Shown piece after piece: positions 33,890-41,894 of a DNA stretch of 45,244 nt. A model generated the notes under the pieces. The model was not told the DNA's origin. It was given only the letters and a program-made list of their open reading frames with translations, and searched no databases. A program made the position numbers and the translations under genes. This stretch comes from Deltaproteobacteria bacterium (GTDB taxonomy: Bacteria; JAEEML01), in contig JAEEML010000088.1 in NCBI GenBank assembly GCA_016283195.1, positions 1 to 45,244 on the forward strand, read 5' to 3'. Positions within the stretch are counted from its first letter, which is position 1; each line of letters begins with the position of its first letter.

Positions 33890-35554
33890 TTACCCTACAT
33901 AAGACTCATCTTGCTCAATTCTGCTCAAGACCCAATCGAAATTGCCGCTTGTAACAACCGTGCCGCAGTATTCGCACTTACCGGCCTGGTTCAGCTTAAT
34001 CTCCGCGCCGCAATTAGGACATTCATGTGAATTATAAGCCTTTTCGCTAAAATCTTTAGTGCGGATAAAAGTCCAGTATTCCGTAAAAGCGCGCGGTGTA
34101 GTCTTACTGCCGGAAGTAACATTGCCATCGCGGTCAAGCACATAATCCAGCATGGAAGCATGGATTCTATAAGTCACCGCTTCGTAATAGTAATCATCAT
34201 CAACTTTAGTAAGCTCAATTTGGGAAATATTTACATTTTCGCAAACACTGCGGCGGTTTACCCGCTTATAATTATCTATCCAGAAACGGTGCACGTCAAA
34301 AATGGCATCGGTCTCAAACGGGCGGGCGAGCTCCCAGCGCTGGCTGCTCCAGGCCTCCTGAATGGTAAGAAAAGCCTCCTTTACCCGCTCTTCCAGGCGA
34401 GCGCGGTCAAAGCCGGGGTGGCGCTCAGCAAGGCCAGCCAGTTTGGCTTCCAAGTCGGGGTCCAAAACGGTGGGCAGATTGGTGCCCACCTCTGCCACAT
34501 GCTCGCTGCCGGGCACGAGGTCTATTAGCTCTTTATAGTGGTTAAAATAGGTAACTACCCACTGATGTTCGCCGGAAATTACCGGCGAGCCGCAGTAGGC
34601 ACAAGTGCCGTCAGCCTTAATGCCGCTCGTAGCGCCGCAATTGGGGCAGCCGGGGGCGGTAATTTCATTAGGCCCTTTGGAGAGCACGCCGGCCTTTTTA
34701 GCTAAAATCAAGGTAGCATCAAGATAATAGCGCTTTTCTTCACCCTCTGCCAATAGCGTGTAATCGGCTTCCAGCTTGGTAGTTACTTCAATTTGCTCGG
34801 GATTTGCAGTAGCGTTCTTTATGGCAAAGGAGCCGATAACTACATCTTTTAGCCGGCCTTGGCTATCCGCTAAGAGCGCAGATTTAATAGTTTCCAGCAC
34901 CTCCGGTTTAATATATGGCGTCACGGCTTTTAGTTTTTCTTCATCACCAAGAGCGCGCAAAGTGCGCACAAAGAGGAGCTGGATAAAATCGTAAAAGAGA
35001 GGCTCACTAAAGTGGGCATCGGCCTCTTTGAGTGTTTTCAAATAAATGCGGTGAGTTCGCTGGTTAAGAACTCTCTCCGGCACCGGCGGGCCATATAAAA
35101 TCCGTTTTATCAAAGCATAAATGACAAGCGAAATAACCAGAAGGACAAGGAGAGCGACAATTAAGGTGATTATAGCGAAAAAGACAAAAACAGCTTTATA
35201 GAAAAAGATAGTTGCCGCAGCAGCTGTTTCATCGGTAGCGGCATCACCTAAAACATCGCTGCGGCCGTCGCTGGCGCCGTCAAAAACTACAGCATATATT
35301 GTCTTTAAATCCGGACCGTCAGCGCTATCTTTAGAGCCTTTTTTGTGGCTCCGGCTATGGCTCCGGCTATGGCTCCGGCTCCGGCTGCTGCTATGGCTCC
35401 TATGGCTACTACCGCCCCTATAGGAGTGGCCGCCGCCGGCGCGGGCAAAAGCTTCGGTAGGGTGAAAAGAAAAAGCGGCAATAAAGCATATAATTAGTAT
35501 TTTCAGCCAGCTGGCTAATGAAAGATGAATAAATTTTAAATGCTTGTTTTTCAT
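33890..35554 (-). CDS. Tim44-like membrane protein with two zinc ribbons
   Basis: A 554-residue protein starting at ATG 35554 (GAGG upstream; the ATG at 35593 lacks an RBS). It has a signal peptide (about 1-37, ending AFARA), a Ser/Arg/His-rich segment (SHSRSHSRSHKKGS) and a membrane helix (about 115-155). The rest is cytoplasmic by prediction: two Tim44-like domains, one over about 175-280 (LKEADAHFSEPLFYDF, IKSALLADSQGRLKDVVIG) and one over about 365-490 (ARLEERVKEAFLTIQEAW), each followed by a CPNCG-x-CxYCG zinc ribbon, near residues 285 and 520. The second ribbon ends the protein (TVVTSGNFDWVLSRIEQDES). Its role is unknown. Confidence 0.8.
   Translation of the reverse strand: MKNKHLKFIHLSLASWLKILIICFIAAFSFHPTEAFARAGGGHSYRGGSSHRSHSSSRSRSHSRSHSRSHKKGSKDSADGPDLKTIYAVVFDGASDGRSDVLGDAATDETAAAATIFFYKAVFVFFAIITLIVALLVLLVISLVIYALIKRILYGPPVPERVLNQRTHRIYLKTLKEADAHFSEPLFYDFIQLLFVRTLRALGDEEKLKAVTPYIKPEVLETIKSALLADSQGRLKDVVIGSFAIKNATANPEQIEVTTKLEADYTLLAEGEEKRYYLDATLILAKKAGVLSKGPNEITAPGCPNCGATSGIKADGTCAYCGSPVISGEHQWVVTYFNHYKELIDLVPGSEHVAEVGTNLPTVLDPDLEAKLAGLAERHPGFDRARLEERVKEAFLTIQEAWSSQRWELARPFETDAIFDVHRFWIDNYKRVNRRSVCENVNISQIELTKVDDDYYYEAVTYRIHASMLDYVLDRDGNVTSGSKTTPRAFTEYWTFIRTKDFSEKAYNSHECPNCGAEIKLNQAGKCEYCGTVVTSGNFDWVLSRIEQDESYVG
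35347..35386 (-). repeat. 12-bp tandem repeat coding for Ser-Arg-Ser-His
   Basis: The unit GGCTCCGGCTAT is repeated about three times. On the minus strand it encodes RSHSRSHSRSH in the Tim44-like protein. Repeat number could vary between strains without breaking the frame. Confidence 0.75.
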
Positions 35555-35734
35555 ATATAACCTCAAATAAAAAACACCGCTGAAAGCTATCATATGTTCA
35601 TTTTCTATTCAATTAAGAAAACTTTGCTATTTTTATTGCCATATGGCCCTACTTTTTACTAGGCAGGCGCCATTTATTTTGGCATAATTCGCTGGCTCAT
35701 TGGCTGCGACGCCACGAAAGAAAGGAAGTTATCT

Positions 35735-37150
35735 ATGAGCTATACTATGTTCCGCAAAGCCATGGTAATTTTAACTAATGATCCCGAAGAACCGGTACTA
35801 CGCGATGCCGACCTTCTGATCAAAGACAACAAGGTATTAGCCGTTGGCAAGGAACTAAAGCTGCCGGACGATGCCCCAAGCCGCGTCATTGAAGCCTCAA
35901 TGATGGTCATCACCCCCGGCATGATAAATACGCATCACCACCTTTACCAAACCTTTCAGCGCAATGTGCCCTTTGTGCAAGATGCCAAACTTTTTGACTG
36001 GCTGACCGGCCTCTATAAAATTTGGCAAGAGCTCACACCTGAAGCCGTTTATGTGAGCGCCCAAGTGGGCCTTAGCGAGCTCCTGCTCTCCGGCTGCACC
36101 ACTGTGGCCGACCATTATTATGTCTTTCCCAAGGGGCAGCCGGCCGATATGCTCGATAATACCATCAGGGCGGCCAAAGAGCTCGGCGTGCGCTTCCACC
36201 CCACCAGAGGCTCCATGAGCATGGGTGAATCTCAAGGCGGTTTGCCACCAGATAGCGTGGTGCAAAGCGAAGAAGATATTTTAAAAGACTCCGAGCGGGT
36301 TATTAAAATGTACCATGACCCGGAAGAGTTTTCCATGTGCCGCATTGCTCTTGCGCCCTGCTCGCCGTTTTCGGTAACAGCTACCGGCCTTAAAGAGGCG
36401 GCAAGTCTTGCCCGCTCTTATAAAAATGTGCGTTTACATACACATCTGGCCGAAACTTTTGACGAAAATGATTTTTGCATGCAAAAAGTGGGCATGCGCC
36501 CGCTCGATTATATGGAATCCTGCGGCTGGCTGGGGCCGGATGTCTGGTATGCTCACGGTGTCCATTTTAATGACGAAGAAATTGAGCGCCTAGCCAAAAC
36601 CGGCACCGGCGTAGCCCATTGCCCAGCCTCCAATTTGCGCCTCGGCTCCGGCATTGCCCGCGTGCCGGAGATGATTGAGGCCGGCGTGCCGGTGGGCCTC
36701 GCTGTCGATGGCAGTGCCAGCAACGATTCTTCCAATATGCTGCGCGAAGCGCAACTGGCCCTCATTGTCCACCGCGTGGGCACCGGCGTGCAGTCTATGC
36801 CGGCCTTAAAAGTGTGGCAAATGGCCACCATGGGCTCAGCCCGCGTTTTGGGCCGCGATGATATCGGCCAACTCCTTCCCGGCAAAGCAGCCGATCTTGC
36901 TGTGTGGGATATGGACCATGTGGGCTATGCCGGCGCACTGCACGATCCACTGGCCGCCCTGCTCTTCTGCACCGGTCATAATTATGCCCGCCATGTCTTT
37001 GTAAATGGCCGCCAGGTGGTGGAAAACTTCCAATTAACCGAGCTCGATACCAAAGCTTTGACCCATAAAGCCACTTTGCTCTCTGAGCAGATGATTCAGC
37101 GCGCCGCCGCCAGAACTGGCGTGGATTACCTAAAACACTTAGGAGATTAA
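35735..37150 (+). CDS. 8-oxoguanine deaminase-like amidohydrolase
   Basis: This 471-residue metal-dependent deaminase belongs to the AtzB/TrzN/guanine-deaminase branch of the amidohydrolase superfamily. The metal and active-site residues are visible in order: NTHHHLYQT (about 65-73), the HTHLAE His (about 235-240), HGVHF (about 271-275), and DGSASND (about 328-334). Its resemblance to bacterial 8-oxoguanine deaminase is strong across the length, so oxidised purine salvage is the best guess; hydroxyatrazine-type activity is the alternative. It is five bases ahead of the vWA gene, likely cotranscribed, and its AGGAAG Shine-Dalgarno fits the ATG. Confidence 0.88.
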   Translation: MSYTMFRKAMVILTNDPEEPVLRDADLLIKDNKVLAVGKELKLPDDAPSRVIEASMMVITPGMINTHHHLYQTFQRNVPFVQDAKLFDWLTGLYKIWQELTPEAVYVSAQVGLSELLLSGCTTVADHYYVFPKGQPADMLDNTIRAAKELGVRFHPTRGSMSMGESQGGLPPDSVVQSEEDILKDSERVIKMYHDPEEFSMCRIALAPCSPFSVTATGLKEAASLARSYKNVRLHTHLAETFDENDFCMQKVGMRPLDYMESCGWLGPDVWYAHGVHFNDEEIERLAKTGTGVAHCPASNLRLGSGIARVPEMIEAGVPVGLAVDGSASNDSSNMLREAQLALIVHRVGTGVQSMPALKVWQMATMGSARVLGRDDIGQLLPGKAADLAVWDMDHVGYAGALHDPLAALLFCTGHNYARHVFVNGRQVVENFQLTELDTKALTHKATLLSEQMIQRAAARTGVDYLKHLGD

Positions 37151-37155
37151 TCACC

Positions 37156-38028
37156 ATGGGCCATGGAAGTTATACAGCCGCTGATTGGAGCAAATTAAAA
37201 AACAGCCGCAATTTAAGCAGCGACCAAAATAATGAAGAAATTTTCAAAAGCAAAAAATGCGATCCCCGCTTTGACCCAAAATTCATCAACATGCGCGAGG
37301 CGCGCGATTCTGAGGATCACCCGGAATCAACCCCCATCATCATCGGCCTTGATGTCACCGGTTCCATGGGCTACCTGGCCCAAAAAGTGGCGACAGAAGC
37401 TTTAAATGAAACCATGATGAAGCTCTATTCCACCAATGTGGTAAAAGATCCGGCGCTCATGTTTGCCGCTTATGGCGATTACCAGGACCAATCCCCCTTA
37501 CAAGTGACGCAATTTGAATCGGATATCCGCGTTGCCGAGCAGCTCCTCGACCTCTGGCTGGAAGATGGCGGGAGCGGTCAGGTTGTGCCTAGCCTTTTGT
37601 GGTATTTTGCCGCTAAGCACACCATGCTCGATAATTTTGAAAAACGCCATAAAAAGGGCTTTATCTTTACCATCGGCGATAATGCCAGATGCCGCGAGGA
37701 CTCTTTAAATGAGCTCTATCAAAGAGTTTTTGACGAAAAAGTATCCATGAGCGTAGCGGAAATTTTGCAAATAGCTAAGGAAAAATTTGAAATTTTCCAT
37801 CTCTACCTGGCCGAAAGCGGAGAAGCCATACCCAATGATATCAGAAGAACGCAGCTTCACGGCCACACCATGAAAATAGCTCCCGAAGAAATCGATGCCA
37901 TCCCGGAAATTCTCATCAGCGCCATGCAAATGACCGAGAGCATGAGTATGAAAGAAGCTCTAAATCAGTGGCCAAAAGAAAAACACGGCATCGTACAAAA
38001 AGCTTTAAAATCATTAAAAATTAAATAA
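37156..38028 (+). CDS. Cytoplasmic vWA-domain protein
   Basis: This 290-residue protein has no signal peptide or membrane helix. Residues about 60-220 form a von Willebrand factor A-like domain with a MIDAS-type motif DVTGSMG (about 70-76) and later AYGDYQDQ, where Asp may be another MIDAS ligand. The N-terminus GHGSYTAADWSKLKNSRNL and the C-terminal helices have no recognisable match. AGGAG lies ten bases before the ATG. Its link to the deaminase is by position only. The Thr in DxTGS is a common MIDAS variant, so metal binding is possible. Confidence 0.78.
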   Translation: MGHGSYTAADWSKLKNSRNLSSDQNNEEIFKSKKCDPRFDPKFINMREARDSEDHPESTPIIIGLDVTGSMGYLAQKVATEALNETMMKLYSTNVVKDPALMFAAYGDYQDQSPLQVTQFESDIRVAEQLLDLWLEDGGSGQVVPSLLWYFAAKHTMLDNFEKRHKKGFIFTIGDNARCREDSLNELYQRVFDEKVSMSVAEILQIAKEKFEIFHLYLAESGEAIPNDIRRTQLHGHTMKIAPEEIDAIPEILISAMQMTESMSMKEALNQWPKEKHGIVQKALKSLKIK

Positions 38029-38029
38029 A

Positions 38030-38794
38030 TTACAATTCCATACCTGGCAGGAGGCTGAGTACGTAAGGCCCATCTTTGGTAATGGCAATCGAGTGTTCAA
38101 AGTGGGCACTCAATTTGCCGTCTTTGGTGACCACAGTCCAGCCGTCGGAGAGGCTTTTTACCTTCCAGGTGCCCTCATTGACCATCGGTTCCACAGCAAT
38201 AACGAGCCCCTCGCGGAGGTGAATGCCGCGGTGGCCGGTGTAATAATGGGGCACTTGCGGATCTTCGTGCATGGAGGTGCCGATGCCGTGGCCCACATAG
38301 TCGCGCACACTGGAAAAGCCCTCGGCTTCCACATAATCCTGAATGGTTATGCCGATATCGGAGAGATAATTATCCGGTGTGCAGCAGGCAATAGCCCGCT
38401 TTAAAGACTCTTTGGTGGCGGCCATCAAGTGGGTAGCCACTTCGCTCACTTTGCCGCAAGGCACAGTAATGGCCGAGTCACCCACATAGCCCTTATAAAC
38501 TACACCAAAATCAATGGAGATAATATCGCCCTCTTTTAAAATGCGCTTAGGCGAAGGAATACCGTGCACCACCTCTTCGTTGATGGAGGCGCAGATATTG
38601 CCCTTAAAGCCGTTATAGCCCAAAAACGCGCTTTTAACTCCGCGTTTTTTAATTTCTTTTTCGGCAATAAGGTCGAGATCTTTAGTGGAGACACCGGGCT
38701 TTACCGCCTCGCGCAGAATTTGCAAAATTTCGGCGGTGTGGATATCGGCCACCCGCATGAGCTCTATTTCTCTGGGACTTTTTAAAATGAGCAT
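38030..38794 (-). CDS. map: Methionine aminopeptidase, type I
   Basis: This 254-residue enzyme removes the N-terminal Met of new proteins. The five metal ligands are visible: Asp in ISIDFGVVYKGYVGDSAI (two Asp), His in VGHGIG, Glu in VIAVEPMVNEG, and Glu in SAHFEHSIAIT. Length and motif order match type I enzymes without the zinc-finger extension. It is three bases downstream of the agmatinase gene; the closest preceding Shine-Dalgarno (AGAGG) lies inside the agmatinase 3' end, so it is translated from the same mRNA. Confidence 0.96.
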   Translation of the reverse strand: MLILKSPREIELMRVADIHTAEILQILREAVKPGVSTKDLDLIAEKEIKKRGVKSAFLGYNGFKGNICASINEEVVHGIPSPKRILKEGDIISIDFGVVYKGYVGDSAITVPCGKVSEVATHLMAATKESLKRAIACCTPDNYLSDIGITIQDYVEAEGFSSVRDYVGHGIGTSMHEDPQVPHYYTGHRGIHLREGLVIAVEPMVNEGTWKVKSLSDGWTVVTKDGKLSAHFEHSIAITKDGPYVLSLLPGMEL

Positions 38795-38797
38795 TCT

Positions 38798-39685
38798 TTA
38801 ACCTCTTTTATTAAGCGCTGCCATTAAAAGCTGCACGGCCAGCTTGGCAGCTGTGTAATCGGCATGGTGGAAACCGGGGCGCGGTGAGAGCTCCACCACA
38901 TCGGCGCCCACAATGGTGTGCCCCTTGGCCGCATAGCTGATAATTTCCTTTACTTCGCTGTAAGTTAGCCCTTGCGGCTCAGGGGTGCCTGTAGCCGGCA
39001 TGACCGTAGGGTCGAGAGCATCCACATCCAGAGTAATATAAATCTCTTTGGGCAGATTATCGATATAAGGGAAGGAGCGGCTCACATGGCCGGCACACTC
39101 CCAGCCATAGCAAGTGGGCACCGGGCGGCTCTCTTTAAATTCCTTTTCATCCGGGCAAAAAGCGCGAATGCCGATGGAAGCCACCGGGATATTATAGAGC
39201 TCAATGAGGCGGCGCACAATGCAAGCGTGGCTATATTTGGAGCCCCAATATTCCAGGCGCAAATCGTGGTGAGCATCCAGGTGCAAGAGGCCGGCATTGG
39301 GGTAGCGCTCAAAACAGGCTCCCGCTGCCCCCACAGTGATGGTGTGCTCACCGCCGAGGGCCAAAACGAATTTATCATTCCGGTAAAGTTCCAGGGCTTT
39401 TTCTTTAACAAATTCCACCATTTCCTGAGGGGTCAAATCCTCAATTGGCAGGGGGTCGGCAGTGCGAAATTTAAGCCCGCAAAGATCCACTCCGCTCTCT
39501 TCATCGGTCTCTTCGATATATTGCGAAGCTTTGATGATGGCGGCCGGGCCGTCTTTGGTGCCGGCTTGATAACTCACGGTGGCTTCAAATGGGCAGGGCA
39601 AAATAATAGCCCGCTCTTCTCCCGGCGAAGGCAGAGCGCCGTCAACCGGGGCTAAAAACTGGGTTTCGTCTAAAACTTCTTCCAT
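38798..39685 (-). CDS. speB: Agmatinase/ureohydrolase (SpeB family)
   Basis: This 295-residue member of the arginase superfamily would hydrolyse agmatine to putrescine and urea. The binuclear Mn ligands are intact: GGEHTI (about 125-130), LDAHHD (about 148-153), TLDVDALDP (about 224-232), and the ELSPRPGFHHADYTA end signature. A guanidinobutyrase or related substrate cannot be excluded from sequence. AAGGAG precedes the ATG. It leads a speB-map pair; linked to polyamine supply. Confidence 0.88.
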   Translation of the reverse strand: MEEVLDETQFLAPVDGALPSPGEERAIILPCPFEATVSYQAGTKDGPAAIIKASQYIEETDEESGVDLCGLKFRTADPLPIEDLTPQEMVEFVKEKALELYRNDKFVLALGGEHTITVGAAGACFERYPNAGLLHLDAHHDLRLEYWGSKYSHACIVRRLIELYNIPVASIGIRAFCPDEKEFKESRPVPTCYGWECAGHVSRSFPYIDNLPKEIYITLDVDALDPTVMPATGTPEPQGLTYSEVKEIISYAAKGHTIVGADVVELSPRPGFHHADYTAAKLAVQLLMAALNKRG

Positions 39686-39775
39686 AAAAGCTCCTTTGGG
39701 CCCAAGGGCCGCTGTTAGGCTCTTCTACGACCATAAAAGAAAAAATGCAATGGGTTTCACGCGCAACTTAGCGGT

Positions 39776-39812
39776 AGCCGCGAATTTAGGTGCCTGCTTA
39801 CGCGGCTTTTTT
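39776..39812 (+). terminator. Plus-strand intrinsic-terminator-like hairpin
   Basis: AGCCGCG (39776-39782) pairs with CGCGGCT (39801-39807) and is followed by TTTTT to 39812. Both flanking genes are on the minus strand, so no known plus-strand gene ends here. The hairpin may terminate an unannotated plus-strand RNA; its 18-base loop makes it imperfect. Confidence 0.4.
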
Positions 39813-39828
39813 ATATAGGTTTAGGCCC

Positions 39829-41094
39829 TTATAAGAGCTTGCAAAGCTGCTCGCAGTTTTTGGCCGCCGCGCCGGTATTTTTATCCACCGTGTTTTTGGC
39901 CATGGCCCCCAGCTTTTTAAGCTCTTCTTCACCGGCAAAGAGCTTTTTTATCGTCTCGGTCATCTGGGCAATGGTGTTTTGCTGCAAACCGCCGCGGCCG
40001 TGGAGCAAAGTGGCTTCTACTTTAAAATTATCCATTGAAGGGCCAAAAAGCACCGCTTTACCACAAATAGCCGGCTCCAGAATATTCTGCCCACCTCTTT
40101 TGCAAAAGCTGCCGCCCACAAAGACCAAATCGGCTGTATAGTAGAGATCCATCAGCTCGCCCACACTATCCAGCACAAAAAGTGTGCCGGCTTCAATGTG
40201 CGTATTTTGGCTGCGCAGAGAAATTTTGAGGCGCGCTTTGGCGGCTTCGGCCAAAATATCTTCTATATGCTCCATATAGCGCGGCGCAACAGCCACCGCC
40301 AAATCCGGCATATTTTCCATTAATTCGGCAGCCATTTTAATAAGCGGCGCTATTTCCGCATGATGGATAGAGCCCAAAACCAAAAGGCGGCTTTTCTCCT
40401 CACGGCTAAAAAGATGGCGCTCTTTGGCCCGGGATAGGCCGCCTAAAAGGTTATCATATTTGGTGTTGCCGGTTACAAGAACATGGCTCGGCATAGCGCC
40501 GCCTCTAAGGGCCCGCTCGGCTTCATCGGAAGAGCGCATTAAGAGCAAATCGAGCATTTTGAGCAAATTGCCGGTAAAGGTAAAAAGCAGGCGATAATAA
40601 ACGGCCGTGCCTTGAGAGAGGCGGCCGTTATGAAGCACCAATTTAGCGCCGGATTTACGGGCTCTCAGCATGAGCACCGGCCAGAGCTCGGTATATTCCA
40701 GCACTAAAACAGTGGGCCTTATAGCCGCTATAAAGCGGCTAACCGGCCCAGCCATGTCATAGGGAGCATAGAGCACCGGTCCATACTCTTTAAGCTGCTT
40801 TTGGCCGAGACTCATGCCGCTATCGGTAATAGTGGTAATAACTATGCCGTAATCGGGATGAGCAGCATGAAAAGCGGCAATAGTGGGCTTTAGAGCCAAT
40901 AGGTCGCCCATGGAAGCGCCGTGGAACCAAATGCGCTTTTCCGGCAAATTTTTGAGTTTTTGCGTGAGCTCACCGCTAAAACGCCCCAAGCGCTGCAATA
41001 CACCGTGGCGCACCTTGGGATGGAGCAGCAAAAAGGGACTTACTGCCAAATAGGCCAAAGGGCTTATTATATACTGGTAAAGCCAGGCGAGCAT
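39829..41094 (-). CDS. waaA: Kdo transferase WaaA (KdtA)
   Basis: This 421-residue inner-membrane glycosyltransferase adds 3-deoxy-D-manno-octulosonate to lipid A precursors, showing that the cell makes LPS. The N-terminal anchor (about 3-25) is followed by the family signature FHGASMGD (about 57-64), ITTITDSGM, VLEYTELWPVL (about 131-141) and, in the C-terminal lobe, VLGSIHHAE and the GGSFCKRGGQNILEPA sugar-nucleotide motif (about 327-342). It starts 26 bases after the HoxU-like gene without a clear Shine-Dalgarno, so it may be read through from the redox operon. Confidence 0.95.
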   Translation of the reverse strand: MLAWLYQYIISPLAYLAVSPFLLLHPKVRHGVLQRLGRFSGELTQKLKNLPEKRIWFHGASMGDLLALKPTIAAFHAAHPDYGIVITTITDSGMSLGQKQLKEYGPVLYAPYDMAGPVSRFIAAIRPTVLVLEYTELWPVLMLRARKSGAKLVLHNGRLSQGTAVYYRLLFTFTGNLLKMLDLLLMRSSDEAERALRGGAMPSHVLVTGNTKYDNLLGGLSRAKERHLFSREEKSRLLVLGSIHHAEIAPLIKMAAELMENMPDLAVAVAPRYMEHIEDILAEAAKARLKISLRSQNTHIEAGTLFVLDSVGELMDLYYTADLVFVGGSFCKRGGQNILEPAICGKAVLFGPSMDNFKVEATLLHGRGGLQQNTIAQMTETIKKLFAGEEELKKLGAMAKNTVDKNTGAAAKNCEQLCKLL

Positions 41095-41120
41095 AAAGTG
41101 AAAGCGAAAAGGCCGCTTAA

Positions 41121-41876
41121 TTATTTACGGCAATCTGGGCAGAGGTCGAAGAAGTCTGCCGGTACGCTGGAGATATTCTGGAAATGCTCGAGTTGGAACA
41201 TCGGAGCATAGGCATAACCACAGCGTTTGCAGGTCTTCATGGGCAATTCGCGGTTCCAGCGGGCGAGAGAACGCTTGGTGATGACCTGATCCAAACCAAT
41301 GCAGTTGGTGGGACAGGCCACGGCACAGGCGCCGCAACCGATACAGGTGCTGGCTACATCGTGGAAAGGCGAAATGGCCTCTTTGTGCTCACCGCGGCCG
41401 GCGAAAGAGAGCGCTTCGATACCCACGAGTTCGCGGCAGACACGTACGCAGAGGCCGCAAAGAATGCACTTATTGCCGTTATTCTTTTCAAAGGGCAATT
41501 TGTCCGCATCAATACCAAAGCGATCTTTAGCCATTTGACGGAGCTCTTTAGACTCCGGCGCTCTGGCCAAAAGGAGCTCCATAACCATCTTGCGGTTGCG
41601 GCGCACCTTTTCGGTATTGGTGAAAACTTCAATTCCCTCTAAAATCGGATAATTGCAAGAGGTGGTGAGTTTGGTCTTGCGGCCGTTTTTAACTTCCACC
41701 AGACAGAGGCGGCAGGCGCCATAGGGCTTCACCGCCGGGTTGTGGCAGAGATAGGGAATATCATAGCCATTAGCGAGTAAGAAATCCAATAAACTGGACT
41801 CGCGGGGGGCAGAACATTTTTTGCCATCCACTATGAACTCGACCATGGGGGCGTTATTTACTTTTGCTTCGGTCAT
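41121..41876 (-). CDS. HoxU/NuoG-N-like iron-sulfur subunit
   Basis: A 251-residue electron-transfer protein. In order: a plant-type [2Fe-2S] domain (Cys near 44, 55, 58 and 73, CHNPAVKPYGACRLC), an NADH-dehydrogenase His-Cys helix (about 85-120), and two [4Fe-4S] motifs (CILCGLCVRVC, about 137-147, and CIGCGACAVACP, about 183-194). This matches the N-terminal part of HydA or HoxU without an H-cluster domain. It ends in a CxxC...CPDC zinc-ribbon-like tail (about 215-250) that HoxU lacks. It follows nuoF by 18 bases and has GGGAG before the ATG. Confidence 0.86.
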   Translation of the reverse strand: MTEAKVNNAPMVEFIVDGKKCSAPRESSLLDFLLANGYDIPYLCHNPAVKPYGACRLCLVEVKNGRKTKLTTSCNYPILEGIEVFTNTEKVRRNRKMVMELLLARAPESKELRQMAKDRFGIDADKLPFEKNNGNKCILCGLCVRVCRELVGIEALSFAGRGEHKEAISPFHDVASTCIGCGACAVACPTNCIGLDQVITKRSLARWNRELPMKTCKRCGYAYAPMFQLEHFQNISSVPADFFDLCPDCRK

Positions 41877-41894
41877 ATTTGTCTCCCTGGCTGG

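Noticed and set aside
35640-35700. Possible sigma-54 element (TGGCAATAAAAATAGC on the minus strand)
   Set aside because: The GG-to-GC spacing is eleven, not ten, and no activator-like palindromes were seen nearby.
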